Positions 7,436 to 16,051 of a stretch of 64,000 nt of DNA are shown here, one piece after another. The DNA is from a virus. A program made the translations under genes and the position numbers. Location of the stretch: positions 1 to 64,000 of IMG/VR virus record IMGVR_UViG_3300027754_004885; one strand, written 5' to 3'. Under the pieces are notes generated by a model, which made no database searches, had not been told where the DNA came from, and saw only the letters and a list, made by a program, of their open reading frames with translations. Positions within the stretch are counted from its first letter, which is position 1. Each line of letters opens with the position of its first letter.

Positions 7436-8245
7436 ATTCCAGAGGGTGCAGAGTGCAAGTTAGCTGCCGAAGGGCTCGCTCGAGCTCTCACCGATCGAAC
7501 GATCACCGGTGTCCAGATCCTGTCGGGTCGTTACGCCAGGAAGCCTTTCGAGGGTCATGCCGATCTTGTCTCCGAACTGCCCAAACGGGTCGTCGGAGCT
7601 GGATGCCACGGCAAGTTCATCTACATCCTGCTCGACGGCGGTGACTCATCGATCTGGTCGACGCTGGGCATGACAGGTCACTGGTCCAGAAGTGCATCGC
7701 GCCACGCCAGAGTGCGTCTGAGCCTCGATGATGGGACGGACGTATACTACAATGACACCCGGAACTTCGGGACTCTGAAGTGGTCCCAGGGCCGGCGGAC
7801 GCTGGCTGCGAAGTTGAAGACTCTCGGACCTGATATGCTGGCTGAGGACGTGAGCCACGAGCGATTCCAGACTGCGATGCTGAGGAAACCGAAGTGGACA
7901 CTCGCCCAGGCGCTCATGGATCAAGGTGTGGTCGCTGGGGTCGGTAACTACGTGAAGGCTGATTCCCTCTGGCTCGCCCGGCTCTCTCCCCATCGCAAGG
8001 TCGACTCACTGAGTCTGGAGGAGTTCGAGGCGCTCAACGAAAGCGTTAAGAGAGTGCTCAGAGCCTCATACGAGTCTCAGGGGGCAACAATCAAATCATA
8101 TAAGGGGTTTGATGATGAGTCGGGTGGTTACGGAAATGAACTTCTCTGCTACGGAAGAAAGACTGACGAAGACGGAGAGGAGATCATAAAGGAGGAGACC
8201 CTCGACGGAAGAACCACTTGGTGGGTCCCAGCTCGACAGAGCTGA
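7436..8245 (+). CDS. Formamidopyrimidine/endonuclease VIII-type DNA glycosylase with zincless finger, ATT start
   Basis: 269 aa if read from ATT at 7436, which stands 6 bases after a perfect AGGAGG. There is no in-frame ATG, GTG or TTG that keeps the N-terminus: a stop lies at 7418 and the first ATG is at 7670. Starting at ATT gives PEGAE, so the catalytic Pro (after Met removal) and Glu are present, with the beta-hairpin Lys in CHGKFIYILL and a helix-two-turn-helix near ALMDQGVVAGVGNYVKAD. The C-terminus (LLCYGRKTDEDGEEI..GRTTWWVPARQ) keeps the finger Arg and Gln but lacks the four zinc cysteines, as in NEIL1-type zincless fingers. It excises oxidised bases. Confidence 0.85.
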   Translation: MPEGAECKLAAEGLARALTDRTITGVQILSGRYARKPFEGHADLVSELPKRVVGAGCHGKFIYILLDGGDSSIWSTLGMTGHWSRSASRHARVRLSLDDGTDVYYNDTRNFGTLKWSQGRRTLAAKLKTLGPDMLAEDVSHERFQTAMLRKPKWTLAQALMDQGVVAGVGNYVKADSLWLARLSPHRKVDSLSLEEFEALNESVKRVLRASYESQGATIKSYKGFDDESGGYGNELLCYGRKTDEDGEEIIKEETLDGRTTWWVPARQS

Positions 8246-8297
8246 TTCCTATAAACTTCTCAGGCGCTGAACTATAATCTCAACGGAGTAAGAACAT

Positions 8298-8537
8298 ATG
8301 AGCACATACACTCTTTCAGATCATGCTATCGTCCGTGTCGTTGACCTCCTCCAGCTCGCTCTGCTGACTGGTACCGACATCATTGACAACCTCAGGACTC
8401 TTCGACTCACGGTCGATGGTGACAAGCTCACCATCAACGAGGATGACAACCAAGCTTTCCTCGATGCCGTCAGGCGTCTCTCGGATAAGGCTGACGAGCT
8501 CGCGGCTGAGGGCATGCAGAATGCCGACGTCAACTGA
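8298..8537 (+). CDS. Small conserved phage protein, function unknown
   Basis: 79 aa; begins STYTLSDHAIVRVVDLLQLALLTGTDIIDNLRTLRL, a helical, hydrophobic stretch followed by an acidic tail. Good leader (AACGGAGTAAG) after a TATAAT. It overlaps the next gene by 17 bases. The name-giving region looks like a family I have seen in marine T4-like phages, but I cannot assign a role. Confidence 0.6.
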   Translation: MSTYTLSDHAIVRVVDLLQLALLTGTDIIDNLRTLRLTVDGDKLTINEDDNQAFLDAVRRLSDKADELAAEGMQNADVN

Positions 8538-8904
8538 CAAGCTAGAGGAGATGTTTGAGCTCCGCGAGGAGTTCATGCAACTTCTCTGCGAGCGTTTCCA
8601 GGGTTACTATCCCCAGTGGCCCGTCGATGTGACTAAGAAGGAGTCACAGATCCTTCTCAGGGACGTCACGCTGAAGGGTGTCGAGGAGATGTTCGAAGCT
8701 CTCCAGGAGCTGAAGAACGCGAAGTCCCACCGGCAGACCGAGGTCCCACATCTCGATCGGGAGGCATTCCTCGAGGAGATCGTGGACGCGATGAAGTACT
8801 TTTTTACGACCCTGAAGCTAGTCGGTGTCACTCCCGATGAGCTGCATGCAGCCTACGTCAAGAAGCACAACAAGATCTGCGAGAGGCTCAAGAACGGCTA
8901 CTGA
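8521..8904 (+). CDS. Dimeric dUTPase-like/MazG-superfamily pyrophosphatase
   Basis: 127 aa from ATG 8521. The pattern is that of all-alpha NTP pyrophosphatases: an early E-E (KLEEMFELREEF), central EEMFEALQELKN, then EEIVDAMKYFFTTLKLVGVTPDELHAAYVKKH and NKICERLKNGY, where EExxD and the Y-x-x-K-x-x-x-N-x-x-R block bind Mg-nucleotide. It would hydrolyse dUTP (or another dNTP) to the monophosphate, feeding dUMP to ThyX and, in a hydroxymethyl-C phage, keeping unmodified nucleotides low. Substrate is inferred from the family. Confidence 0.75.
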   Translation: MPTSTDKLEEMFELREEFMQLLCERFQGYYPQWPVDVTKKESQILLRDVTLKGVEEMFEALQELKNAKSHRQTEVPHLDREAFLEEIVDAMKYFFTTLKLVGVTPDELHAAYVKKHNKICERLKNGY

Positions 8905-8921
8905 TCGCCATAATTTAGGTT

Positions 8922-9143
8922 ATGGCAACGAACTACAGAACATCAGACCTTGCGCTCGCTGCATTCCTAAAGATGCGCGGGCGCAAGCTGCTATCCGCGG
9001 GTAAGCTTCTGGGCGGAAAGTTCGAGTTCACATTTGAGGATGACGGAACCTGCAGTGAGCTCGCCCTTGAATTCGTCAATGGAGAGTTCAGCGCTTATGA
9101 CGCTCAGGTTCGTGCGCTGAAAAAAGCGCTTTACGGATCCTAA
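8922..9143 (+). CDS. DUF5659-like small protein
   Basis: 73 aa. YRTSDLALAAFLKMRG..KLL and GGKFEFTFEDD..CSELALEFVNGEF fit the DUF5659 pattern (a small alpha/beta protein found in phages and plasmids, function unknown). CATAAT lies 7 bases before the ATG with no Shine-Dalgarno, another leaderless candidate. Confidence 0.6.
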   Translation: MATNYRTSDLALAAFLKMRGRKLLSAGKLLGGKFEFTFEDDGTCSELALEFVNGEFSAYDAQVRALKKALYGS

Positions 9144-9184
9144 ACTTCGTTTTCTTTTCCTGGGCGTCACGATAAAATGACACC

Positions 9185-9628
9185 ATGAGTACTACAGAAA
9201 CTGAGAAGAAGAGATTTGCCGCGCAGTATCTTGTCGAAGTCGCGAATGGCTTCAATGAACAACTGGCGCAAAATGAAAAGATGATCGAAGATCGTAAGAT
9301 CGCGCTGGCTGCTGTAACGACTTTCTCCAGCGATATCCTAAATTTCATGGATAAGATCCACGAAAATTTAGAGGACCAAAATCAGGATGCTGAATCTAAG
9401 ATTCAAAACGTCAATGAGGTCGTTAAGTCATTGATTCAATCTCTGAAGGATCTACCAAGAGCTCAGAGAGAGGAAATCATTAGCCTCGAGGCGACTCAAA
9501 ACGGCATGAAGCGATCCATCGAAACGATGGTCAACTTCGCTAATGCCCAGCTGGAGGAGCTGGACGCTCAGAAAACTGAAAAGAAGCAGAAGATCGAACT
9601 CCAGGATGATGACTGGGATGATACTTAA
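9185..9628 (+). CDS. Coiled-coil protein, unknown
   Basis: 147 aa, almost entirely helical and charged (EQLAQNEKMIEDRKIAL, ENLEDQNQDAESKIQNVNEV), ending in an acidic tail DDDWDDT. TAAAAT lies 6 bases before the ATG without a Shine-Dalgarno. No family recognised. Confidence 0.6.
   Translation: MSTTETEKKRFAAQYLVEVANGFNEQLAQNEKMIEDRKIALAAVTTFSSDILNFMDKIHENLEDQNQDAESKIQNVNEVVKSLIQSLKDLPRAQREEIISLEATQNGMKRSIETMVNFANAQLEELDAQKTEKKQKIELQDDDWDDT
9621..9627 (+). promoter_or_regulatory. ATAYTTA element
   Basis: ATACTTA 16 bases before the tag-bearing gene at 9644, whose leader has AGAGG. Confidence 0.45.
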
Positions 9629-9643
9629 CCGTCAGAGGTTACA

Positions 9644-9928
9644 ATGAAGATCACCGAGTCACAGCTCCGTCGTATCATCCGTGAGGAAATCGAGAGCGTT
9701 GATCATGACAAGAAGAAGCTCATAGTCCAATCAGACGAGCTTGAGGAGCAAGAGTTCGGTGGTGGATATAGCACCGAATTCGGTGACATTCCTGGAGCAA
9801 CAAACGAGGACGACTTTCAGAAGATTCGACTCGCTCGTTTGAAAGCGTCTGGAGTCTCCGATGACGACGCTGAGAGAATGTCTCGTTCCAAGCTGCGTCA
9901 TCGTGGAAAGCGTCCGGGCCGCGGCTGA
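9644..9928 (+). CDS. Small tag-bearing protein (ITESQLRRIIREEI)
   Basis: 94 aa. Residues 2-16, KITESQLRRIIREEI, are the cleanest copy of the helical tag that recurs in this window. The remainder is acidic, then basic at the end (RSKLRHRGKRPGRG). Likely packaged in, or processed from, the virion; no enzymatic motif. Confidence 0.65.
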   Translation: MKITESQLRRIIREEIESVDHDKKKLIVQSDELEEQEFGGGYSTEFGDIPGATNEDDFQKIRLARLKASGVSDDDAERMSRSKLRHRGKRPGRG

Positions 9929-9972
9929 GGCCAGTAAAAAAGGACGGTCGTCCTTAAATTTCGGTAGGAGCG

Positions 9973-10062
9973 ATGATGGCACTATCGAAAGAAAGTTTGG
10001 AGATCGTAAGGGCGGCGGCGAAGGACGCGGGGGATCACCTCGACGGAAAGCTGCCGCTTTAA
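9973..10062 (+). pseudogene. 29-codon ORF, possible remnant of a gene cut by the homing endonuclease
   Basis: ATG 9973 follows a good TAGGAG and encodes 29 residues (MMALSKESLEIVRAAAKDAG, then DHLDGKLPL) before a stop. The text looks like the start of a longer alpha-helical phage protein that ends abruptly where the A-rich endonuclease gene begins. Could also be a genuine leader peptide for the endonuclease. Confidence 0.35.
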
Positions 10063-10088
10063 GATCACAAAGAAAAGCTGAAACTTTA

Positions 10089-10796
10089 GTGAAAACTGAG
10101 GGTGTTCAAAAGAATTGCGAAACGTGTTTCGAGGTGTTCGTTGACGTAACTCGCCGCCAAACATCCAGAAATTGCCCGACTTGTGTAAAGTCGAATATGG
10201 TGAAGCTGCGTCGCGAGCGCGGTTCATACGTTCAGAATGAAGCCCAGCGCCTTAAGAAGAGCGAGTCCATGAAAAGACGCTATGAAAGTGGGTGGGACCC
10301 AAACACGCCCGAGCATCGTGAGAAGCTATCACGATCAATGAAAGAACGGTGGTCTTCTGGCGAGATGGAACGTAAGACAAAAGAAACATGCTCACGGAAA
10401 TACAAATGCAATCATCACACGCAAAGAGAAAGTTACATCGAGTCAATTAAGAAAATGTCATTTGCAAAATTTGGATTCCGAGATGACTTATCAACAACTT
10501 TCAGAAGTTCGTGGGAGGCAAACTTTGCGAGGTATTTGACGTATATCGGAAAAAAGTGGAAATACGAACCTTCACGTTTTTCTCTGAAATCAGGTCTTCA
10601 ATACGTTCCGGATTTCTGGGTCGAGGACGACGAAAGATTTTATGAAGTAAAAGGACTGTGGACCGGTCGCGCTAAAGAGAAAGTAGAGGACTTTATCAAA
10701 GAATACAACTTTGGCGTAACACTTATCCAACGAGATGAATACGAGAGAATTAGTGTTGAGTTCGCTGAAAAAATACCGAATTGGGAAAAAAATTGA
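10089..10796 (+). CDS. Probable homing endonuclease, zinc motif plus PD-(D/E)XK domain
   Basis: About 235 aa from GTG 10089 (an in-frame ATG exists at 9861 but would overlap the preceding gene by 68 bases). It has a Cys4 knuckle (CETCFEVF..NCPTC), NUMOD-like basic helices with 'PEHREKLSRSMKERWSSG', then RSSWEANFARYLTYIGKKW, YEPSRFSL, YVPDFWV and YEVKGLW. The E...PDF...EVK order is a PD-(D/E)XK nuclease core of the kind seen in free-standing phage homing enzymes. Base composition is clearly more A-rich than the flanking genes, which suggests recent arrival. A defence or repair nuclease is the alternative. Confidence 0.65.
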   Translation: MKTEGVQKNCETCFEVFVDVTRRQTSRNCPTCVKSNMVKLRRERGSYVQNEAQRLKKSESMKRRYESGWDPNTPEHREKLSRSMKERWSSGEMERKTKETCSRKYKCNHHTQRESYIESIKKMSFAKFGFRDDLSTTFRSSWEANFARYLTYIGKKWKYEPSRFSLKSGLQYVPDFWVEDDERFYEVKGLWTGRAKEKVEDFIKEYNFGVTLIQRDEYERISVEFAEKIPNWEKN

Positions 10797-10801
10797 ATTC
10801 A

Positions 10802-10829
10802 TGCAAACGCACGGGTCTTGTAATATGAT
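10802..10829 (+). promoter_or_regulatory. Promoter TGCAAA-N16-TATGAT for dnaE
   Basis: TGCAAA 10802-10807, TATGAT 10824-10829, then a leader with AGGAGA before ATG 10847. Confidence 0.65.
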
Positions 10830-10846
10830 TAGACACAGGAGATAAC

Positions 10847-13800
10847 ATGTCAGACCTTAGCGAACTTAAACGTCCAGAAAAGTTCTTTGGAATTCATTCG
10901 CACTCGGGGTTTTCGACGTTTGATGGACTTGGTTACCCACAAGAGCACATTGACTTCTGCCTCGAGAACGGTCTCGATGGTTGGAGCCTGACCGATCACG
11001 GTCAGATGAACGGCTTCGGTCACGCGTGGCTTCACGCTGACAAGCTGAAAAAAGCGGGGAAGGACCTGAAGTTCATCCCGGGTTGTGAGATGTACATCCA
11101 CCCGGATCTCAATGCCTGGCAGGCTGAGTACCACGAGTGGCAGCAGCTCAAGCGAGACCGCAAGAGCCACGCGAAGGCGAAGGAGAAGCCCGAGAGCATC
11201 GTGACTCCGATCGTCGCTGTCACCGACGAGAACGATGAGACTATCGGCATCGACACCGACGCCTCCGCCCTCACGATCGAGAACGAGGACGAGACGAAGT
11301 CCACGAAGCACTTCAACCCAATCAACCGTCGTCATCACCTCGTTGTCCTACCGCGTCACAGCAAGGGTCTCGAACGGCTTTTCGGTCTCGTGAGCCGTGG
11401 TTACTCGGAGGGCTTCTACAAGTTCCCACGTGTCGACCTCGCGATGCTAAAGGAGGCACAGGAGGACGATAACTTCATCGTCTCCACTGCCTGCATCGGT
11501 GGTCCGCTCGCCTTCGAGGTCTTCCGCGAGCTGCAGGAGCACAGCTTCGAGAGCCTGAACAGCCGGCTTCTCAATGATCCGTCGATCATGGAGCGCGTCA
11601 TCAACCGAGTCGGTAACTCGTTCGATGGTCTTGCTTGGGCTGTAGGTCGCAAGAACGTGATGCTCGAGCTGCAGTTCAACCGTCTCCCAGCCCAGCACAT
11701 CGTCAACCGCGCGATCATGGAGTTCGCGAAGCGTCAGGGCATGACCGACCAGCTCGTTGTTACCTGCGACTCCCACTATGCCCGCCCTGAGCACTGGAAG
11801 GAGCGCGAGATCTACAAGAAGCTCGGCTGGCTCAACTACGCTGACCTCTCGGCGGATTCCATCCCAAAGAGCAAGGATCAGCTGAAGTGTGAGCTCTACC
11901 CGAAGAACGCATCGCAGGTGTGGGATGAGTTCATGATCTCCCGCGGGACCGATGATTTCTACCGTGGTGAGGAGGAGCTCATTCGCAAGGCGGTCGAGAG
12001 AACCTGGCATCTCGCCCATGAGGAGATCGGTGACGTCCAACCTGATCGCTCCGTCAAGCTTCCGAGCTACGTCATCCCTGAGGGTAAGACGGCGAACCAG
12101 GCTCTTGTCGAATCCGTGAAGCAGGGCCTCATCGCGAAGGGTTTCCACACCGATCCTGTGTACGTCGAACGTGCGAAGTACGAGCTCGATGTCATCAAGC
12201 AGAAGGACTTCTCGTCCTACTTCCTCACGATGAAGGAGATCATCTCCGCTGCGAAGGAGCAGATGTTCGTCGGCGTCGGTCGAGGTTCCGGTGCGGGCTC
12301 CCTCGTCTGCTACGTCCTCGGCATCACTGACGTTGATCCGATCAAGTACGGTCTGCTCTTCGAGCGATTCCTATCCCCTGACCGCGAGGGTCTACCCGAC
12401 ATCGACACCGACGTCGAGAACCGAGATCTCCTACTCTCGATCCTACGTGAGAAGTTTGGCGGCGAGAACATCGTTCCAATCTCGAACTACAACACCTTCA
12501 AGCTGAAGACACTCATCCGCGACGTCTCCCGTCTCTATGACATTCCGCTCGAGGAGGTTAACGAGGCCCTGAAGACCGTCGAACGTGAGGTCATGAACGC
12601 AACGAAGAAGGTTGGGGATGACAAGAACCTGTTCGTCCTGACCTATGAGGACAGCTACGAGCACTGCGAGAGCTTCCGAAACTTCATCGATCGCCACCCA
12701 CAGGTCTCGGAATCCATCAAGGTCCTGTTCAAGCAGAACAAGGCTCTGGGGCGACACGCTGGTGGTGTCATCATCTCGGAACGTATTGCCGAGCGGATGC
12801 CACTCATCATGGCGAAGGGAGAGCAGCAGACCCCCTGGGTCGAGGGCATGAACTACAAGCATCTCGAGATGCTGGGGTGGGTTAAGTTCGACCTGCTGGG
12901 GCTTGAAACGCTTCGAACGATCCATCGAACGATCGAGCTAATTCTTCAGCGTCATCATGGGATCAAGAACCCGACGTTCCAGGAGGTCAAGAAGTGGTTC
13001 GATGAGCACATGGCAACCGACGTTATCAACTTCGATGATCAGAAGGTGTATGAGAACGTCTACCACGAGGCAACATCCCGAACGCCAGGTGTCTTTCAGC
13101 TCACCAGCAAGGGTGCCCAGCGTCTCTTCCAGAACGCCAAGCCACGATCGATCATCGACATCGCCACCCTGACTTCGGTCTTCCGACCTGGTCCGCTCGC
13201 GGCGAAGGTTGACAAGCTCTACCTCGAGGCGAAGGCGAACCCGCGAGACATCGACTACAAGCATCCACTCATCAAGCAGGTCCTCGAGCCGACATTCGGA
13301 TGCATCATCTTCCAGGAGCAGCTCATGCAGCTCTGCAACGTGGTGGCTGGGTTCCCAAAGTCCGAGTGCGACAAGGTTCGAAAGAACATCCTGAAGCGTC
13401 AGGGCGGTAACCCTGAGGAGTCGATGAAGAAGGCGAAAGCGATGAAGGACAACTTCGTCAACGGCGCGGTGGGCAATGGCATCAGGGAATCCGTCGCCTC
13501 TAAGCTCTGGGACGACATCCTCTTCTTCGCGGGGTACGGGTTCAACCTCTCCCACGCCCTGGCCTACGCTATCGATTCCTTCTACTGCGCCTGGCTCCTC
13601 ACGTACTTCGAATCCGAGTGGCTCTGCGCCTACATGGAGTCGATGATCGGTAACCCTGACGATCGTGCCCAGGCGATCTCCGATGTGAAGAAGATGGGGT
13701 ACGATATCGGCAACGTCGACATCAACCTCTCCACGAATCAGTGGTCGGTCGACTCTGAGCGTAAGCTCCTCATCCCATCCTTCAACACTATCAAGGGAGT

Positions 13801-14470
13801 CGGTGAGACAGCAATCGAGGAGATCGTGGCATGCCGACCTTACCGCAGCATCGAGGAGATGCTCTGGAAGGAGGACGGTCAGTGGCGACCCTCCAAGTTC
13901 AACAAGCGCGCTCTCGAGGCACTCATCAAGGCAAACGCGTTCGATTCGATGGGAATCGTTGGAAGCGGAAAGCAGTTCTCGTCCTGGAAGCAGATGCACC
14001 ACGTCATCATCGAGAATGCTGACGACATCAAGAAGTGGGCGAAGAAGGATCCACAGCGCGGCATCAAGAAGTTCCGCGAGCTCACTGTCGAGACCGAGGG
14101 CATGCCCGAGTGGACCCGTCGCGAGATTGCCCTGATGCAGATCGAGCTCTCGGGCAAGATGGATCCAATCTCCCTGGTCTCCACCGAACTTCGTCAGAAA
14201 TTTAAGGACAAGGAGGTTTACTCCATCGATAACTGGGAGAGACTTGATGTCTACTGGTTCGTTATCGTGAGCTCTGTCGAGAAGAAGACGAAGAACGGGA
14301 AGCCCTATCTCATGCTTCAGGTGATGGGTGAGGCTGGAAACACGGAAAAGATGTTCATGTGGGACTGGGACGGTAAGATTGCTTTTGAACCATACACGCT
14401 CTGCGTTGCCGAGGTCGATCGGTCTGACTTCGGGTTGTCGACAAAGGGTAAGAAAATCAAGGTTATGTGA
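10847..14470 (+). CDS. dnaE: DNA polymerase III alpha subunit-type replicase (family C)
   Basis: 1207 aa, near-normal DnaE length. The N-terminal PHP domain has FFGIHSHSGFSTFDG and SLTDHGQMNGFG with metal-binding His and Asp, and carries an insertion around residues 90-155. The palm has FVGVGRGSGAGSLVCYVLGI and PDIDTD (Asp518, Asp520 catalytic); the finger region has RHAGGVIIS and FQEQLMQL; a C-terminal OB-like segment (WFVIVSSVEKKTKNGKPYLM) ends the protein. It should be the phage's own replicative polymerase. A phage with a family C rather than family A or B polymerase replicates differently from T4 or T7. No sliding clamp or clamp loader is recognisable in the window. Confidence 0.95.
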   Translation: MSDLSELKRPEKFFGIHSHSGFSTFDGLGYPQEHIDFCLENGLDGWSLTDHGQMNGFGHAWLHADKLKKAGKDLKFIPGCEMYIHPDLNAWQAEYHEWQQLKRDRKSHAKAKEKPESIVTPIVAVTDENDETIGIDTDASALTIENEDETKSTKHFNPINRRHHLVVLPRHSKGLERLFGLVSRGYSEGFYKFPRVDLAMLKEAQEDDNFIVSTACIGGPLAFEVFRELQEHSFESLNSRLLNDPSIMERVINRVGNSFDGLAWAVGRKNVMLELQFNRLPAQHIVNRAIMEFAKRQGMTDQLVVTCDSHYARPEHWKEREIYKKLGWLNYADLSADSIPKSKDQLKCELYPKNASQVWDEFMISRGTDDFYRGEEELIRKAVERTWHLAHEEIGDVQPDRSVKLPSYVIPEGKTANQALVESVKQGLIAKGFHTDPVYVERAKYELDVIKQKDFSSYFLTMKEIISAAKEQMFVGVGRGSGAGSLVCYVLGITDVDPIKYGLLFERFLSPDREGLPDIDTDVENRDLLLSILREKFGGENIVPISNYNTFKLKTLIRDVSRLYDIPLEEVNEALKTVEREVMNATKKVGDDKNLFVLTYEDSYEHCESFRNFIDRHPQVSESIKVLFKQNKALGRHAGGVIISERIAERMPLIMAKGEQQTPWVEGMNYKHLEMLGWVKFDLLGLETLRTIHRTIELILQRHHGIKNPTFQEVKKWFDEHMATDVINFDDQKVYENVYHEATSRTPGVFQLTSKGAQRLFQNAKPRSIIDIATLTSVFRPGPLAAKVDKLYLEAKANPRDIDYKHPLIKQVLEPTFGCIIFQEQLMQLCNVVAGFPKSECDKVRKNILKRQGGNPEESMKKAKAMKDNFVNGAVGNGIRESVASKLWDDILFFAGYGFNLSHALAYAIDSFYCAWLLTYFESEWLCAYMESMIGNPDDRAQAISDVKKMGYDIGNVDINLSTNQWSVDSERKLLIPSFNTIKGVGETAIEEIVACRPYRSIEEMLWKEDGQWRPSKFNKRALEALIKANAFDSMGIVGSGKQFSSWKQMHHVIIENADDIKKWAKKDPQRGIKKFRELTVETEGMPEWTRREIALMQIELSGKMDPISLVSTELRQKFKDKEVYSIDNWERLDVYWFVIVSSVEKKTKNGKPYLMLQVMGEAGNTEKMFMWDWDGKIAFEPYTLCVAEVDRSDFGLSTKGKKIKVM

Positions 14471-14478
14471 GGTAAAAG

Positions 14479-15534
14479 ATGCGAATTCTATATTCATTCT
14501 GGGGTTTCGTGACCCCATTCGAGAAGCAGACAGTTTCGAACACTCCTGACCACTATCGTGGTGGTCGAGTCGATCTCGTGGACGAGATGCATCGTCACGG
14601 ACATACTGTTGTTCAGGTGCAGAAGCGTCGTGATGATGAGCCATACCCTGGCGTCGAGTACGATGACGCTGGATTCCCCGAGGGAGACGTTCTCTTCGTC
14701 GAGTGGCGTTGGCCTACCTGGAAGAACGACGAGTCCATCGGCGGCGAGCGTGCTACTGAGCCCGATTACAAGCGTCAGTGCGAGCTCCTCGATCACTATC
14801 ACGCGAAGGGAGTTCCCATCATCATCCATGACGGTGATCTGAAGATGACTCCGGAGGAGGAGCTTCGATGGCCCAACGCGCAACTCGCTGATGCTTGCAT
14901 CAAGCCGCGTGAACAGACCCGAGCCAGGATCTCGATGCCATGGGCTTCTTCGGCTCGGCGTCTCTTCAAGCCCGTTGAGTACTCGTACAACTACACTTAC
15001 GTCGGTAACAACTACGATCGCGATCCGCAGTTCCGAAAGTACTACTCCGTCCCGAGTCACTCCCTCAGGACTCGCGGGATTCAGACGAAGGTGTGGGGTA
15101 ACTGGCTCGAAAGGAGCCCGGAACGTAAGGACCCGAGCGTTCTTCTGCAGGAGAATCCTCACGTCGCTTTTGGTACCCGCCTCGCTTACAAGGAGATCTT
15201 CGGAGTCATCAACAACTCCATCGCTGTGACTCACATCACCCGCGACGATTACACACCCTACGGTAACATCACGATGCGATTCACGGAAGCGATTCAGGCG
15301 GGGGTTGTGTCTCTCATCCCGAACGAGTACGTTCACGCTCGTCCGGTCGGTCTGGGCGATTTCCTCGTCAACGATCCAGAGGACGTCGTTCGAGCTGTGA
15401 CCCGTCTCTCCAAGATGAGCGTTGCTGAGCGGACCGATATCATCAATCGTCAGGAGGAAGCGCTTCGCCAGGTTGTAGATTTCAGCCCGTCGCATAAGAT
15501 TGATTTGATCGAGCAACACGCAAAGCGAGGTTAA
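14479..15534 (+). CDS. Putative GT-B glycosyltransferase
   Basis: 351 aa. The N-terminus MRILYSFWGF begins a Rossmann-like domain; the C-terminal half (YVGNNYDRDPQFRKYY, KVWGNW, then FGVINNSIAVTHI..YGNITMRFTEAIQAGVVSLIPNEYV and DFLVNDPEDVVRAV) matches the acceptor-sugar-nucleotide half of CgeB/GT-B enzymes, with an E-A/G-x-x-V-x-L loop. It starts 8 bases after dnaE and is followed at once by a dNMP kinase and a dCMP hydroxymethylase-like gene, so DNA glycosylation of hydroxymethylcytosine is the obvious hypothesis. Glycosylation of a protein or lipid is possible. Confidence 0.6.
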   Translation: MRILYSFWGFVTPFEKQTVSNTPDHYRGGRVDLVDEMHRHGHTVVQVQKRRDDEPYPGVEYDDAGFPEGDVLFVEWRWPTWKNDESIGGERATEPDYKRQCELLDHYHAKGVPIIIHDGDLKMTPEEELRWPNAQLADACIKPREQTRARISMPWASSARRLFKPVEYSYNYTYVGNNYDRDPQFRKYYSVPSHSLRTRGIQTKVWGNWLERSPERKDPSVLLQENPHVAFGTRLAYKEIFGVINNSIAVTHITRDDYTPYGNITMRFTEAIQAGVVSLIPNEYVHARPVGLGDFLVNDPEDVVRAVTRLSKMSVAERTDIINRQEEALRQVVDFSPSHKIDLIEQHAKRG

Positions 15535-15535
15535 G

Positions 15536-16051
15536 ATGCTTATCACATTCGAGGGTCCAGATCGATGCGGAAAGTCGGAGATGGCAGCCGAGCTTTCTCG
15601 GCAGCTCGGGATTCCTGTTTTTAAGAACTCGGGTGAGTGGTTCACCGACCTTCGTGATCCAAGCTACTTCAAGAATCTGCTGACGTACGGAGCGACGTTT
15701 CTAGCAGATTTTCTCTGCCAGACAAAGGCTAGCGCCATCATGGACAGGAACTATGCATCGGAATGGGTCTACTCGAGGCACTTCAATCGTGAGACGGATG
15801 ACGTCGTCCTTCGCAAGGTTGACGAGAAGTTTGCTGAAGCCGGCGGTAAGATTGTCATTTGTCGCCGGAAGAGCTATAATGGGATACGCGACGACCTCCA
15901 CAGTTACATTGACGCTCACGCGCTCGAGGGGCTTGACAGCCTCTATCAGGAGTTCGAGGACTGGACGAAGTGCGAGGTTCTCACGATCTGGGTTGATGAC
16001 GAGAATCTTGAGCGCGAGACGCTCGAAATTAGGGAGTGGCTGAAGGTATGA
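15536..16051 (+). CDS. Thymidylate/deoxynucleoside monophosphate kinase
   Basis: 171 aa. LITFEGPDRCGKSE is the P-loop of the Tmk family, MDRNYASEWVYSR the DR(S/Y) block and ICRRKSYNGIRDDLHSYID a LID region. It would phosphorylate dTMP, or by context hydroxymethyl-dCMP, to the diphosphate. It overlaps the next gene by 4 bases (ATGA), implying coupled translation with the hydroxymethylase. Confidence 0.75.
   Translation: MLITFEGPDRCGKSEMAAELSRQLGIPVFKNSGEWFTDLRDPSYFKNLLTYGATFLADFLCQTKASAIMDRNYASEWVYSRHFNRETDDVVLRKVDEKFAEAGGKIVICRRKSYNGIRDDLHSYIDAHALEGLDSLYQEFEDWTKCEVLTIWVDDENLERETLEIREWLKV

Noticed and set aside
8911-8917. TAATTTA as another late ATAYTTA element
   Set aside because: The overlapping CATAAT 7 bases before the ATG explains the site better, as a leaderless-type -10.
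9941-9957. AAGGAC-GGTC-GTCCTT hairpin as a terminator
   Set aside because: Only a 6-bp stem with no clear T-run; too weak to call.
12938-14644. 568-aa antisense ORF opposite dnaE
   Set aside because: It mirrors the strongly biased codon use of dnaE (Leu/Asp/Val rich, no domain) and has no start signals; a shadow of the real gene.
14494-15645. 383-aa antisense ORF opposite the glycosyltransferase
   Set aside because: No domain or leader; composition is the complement of the real gene.
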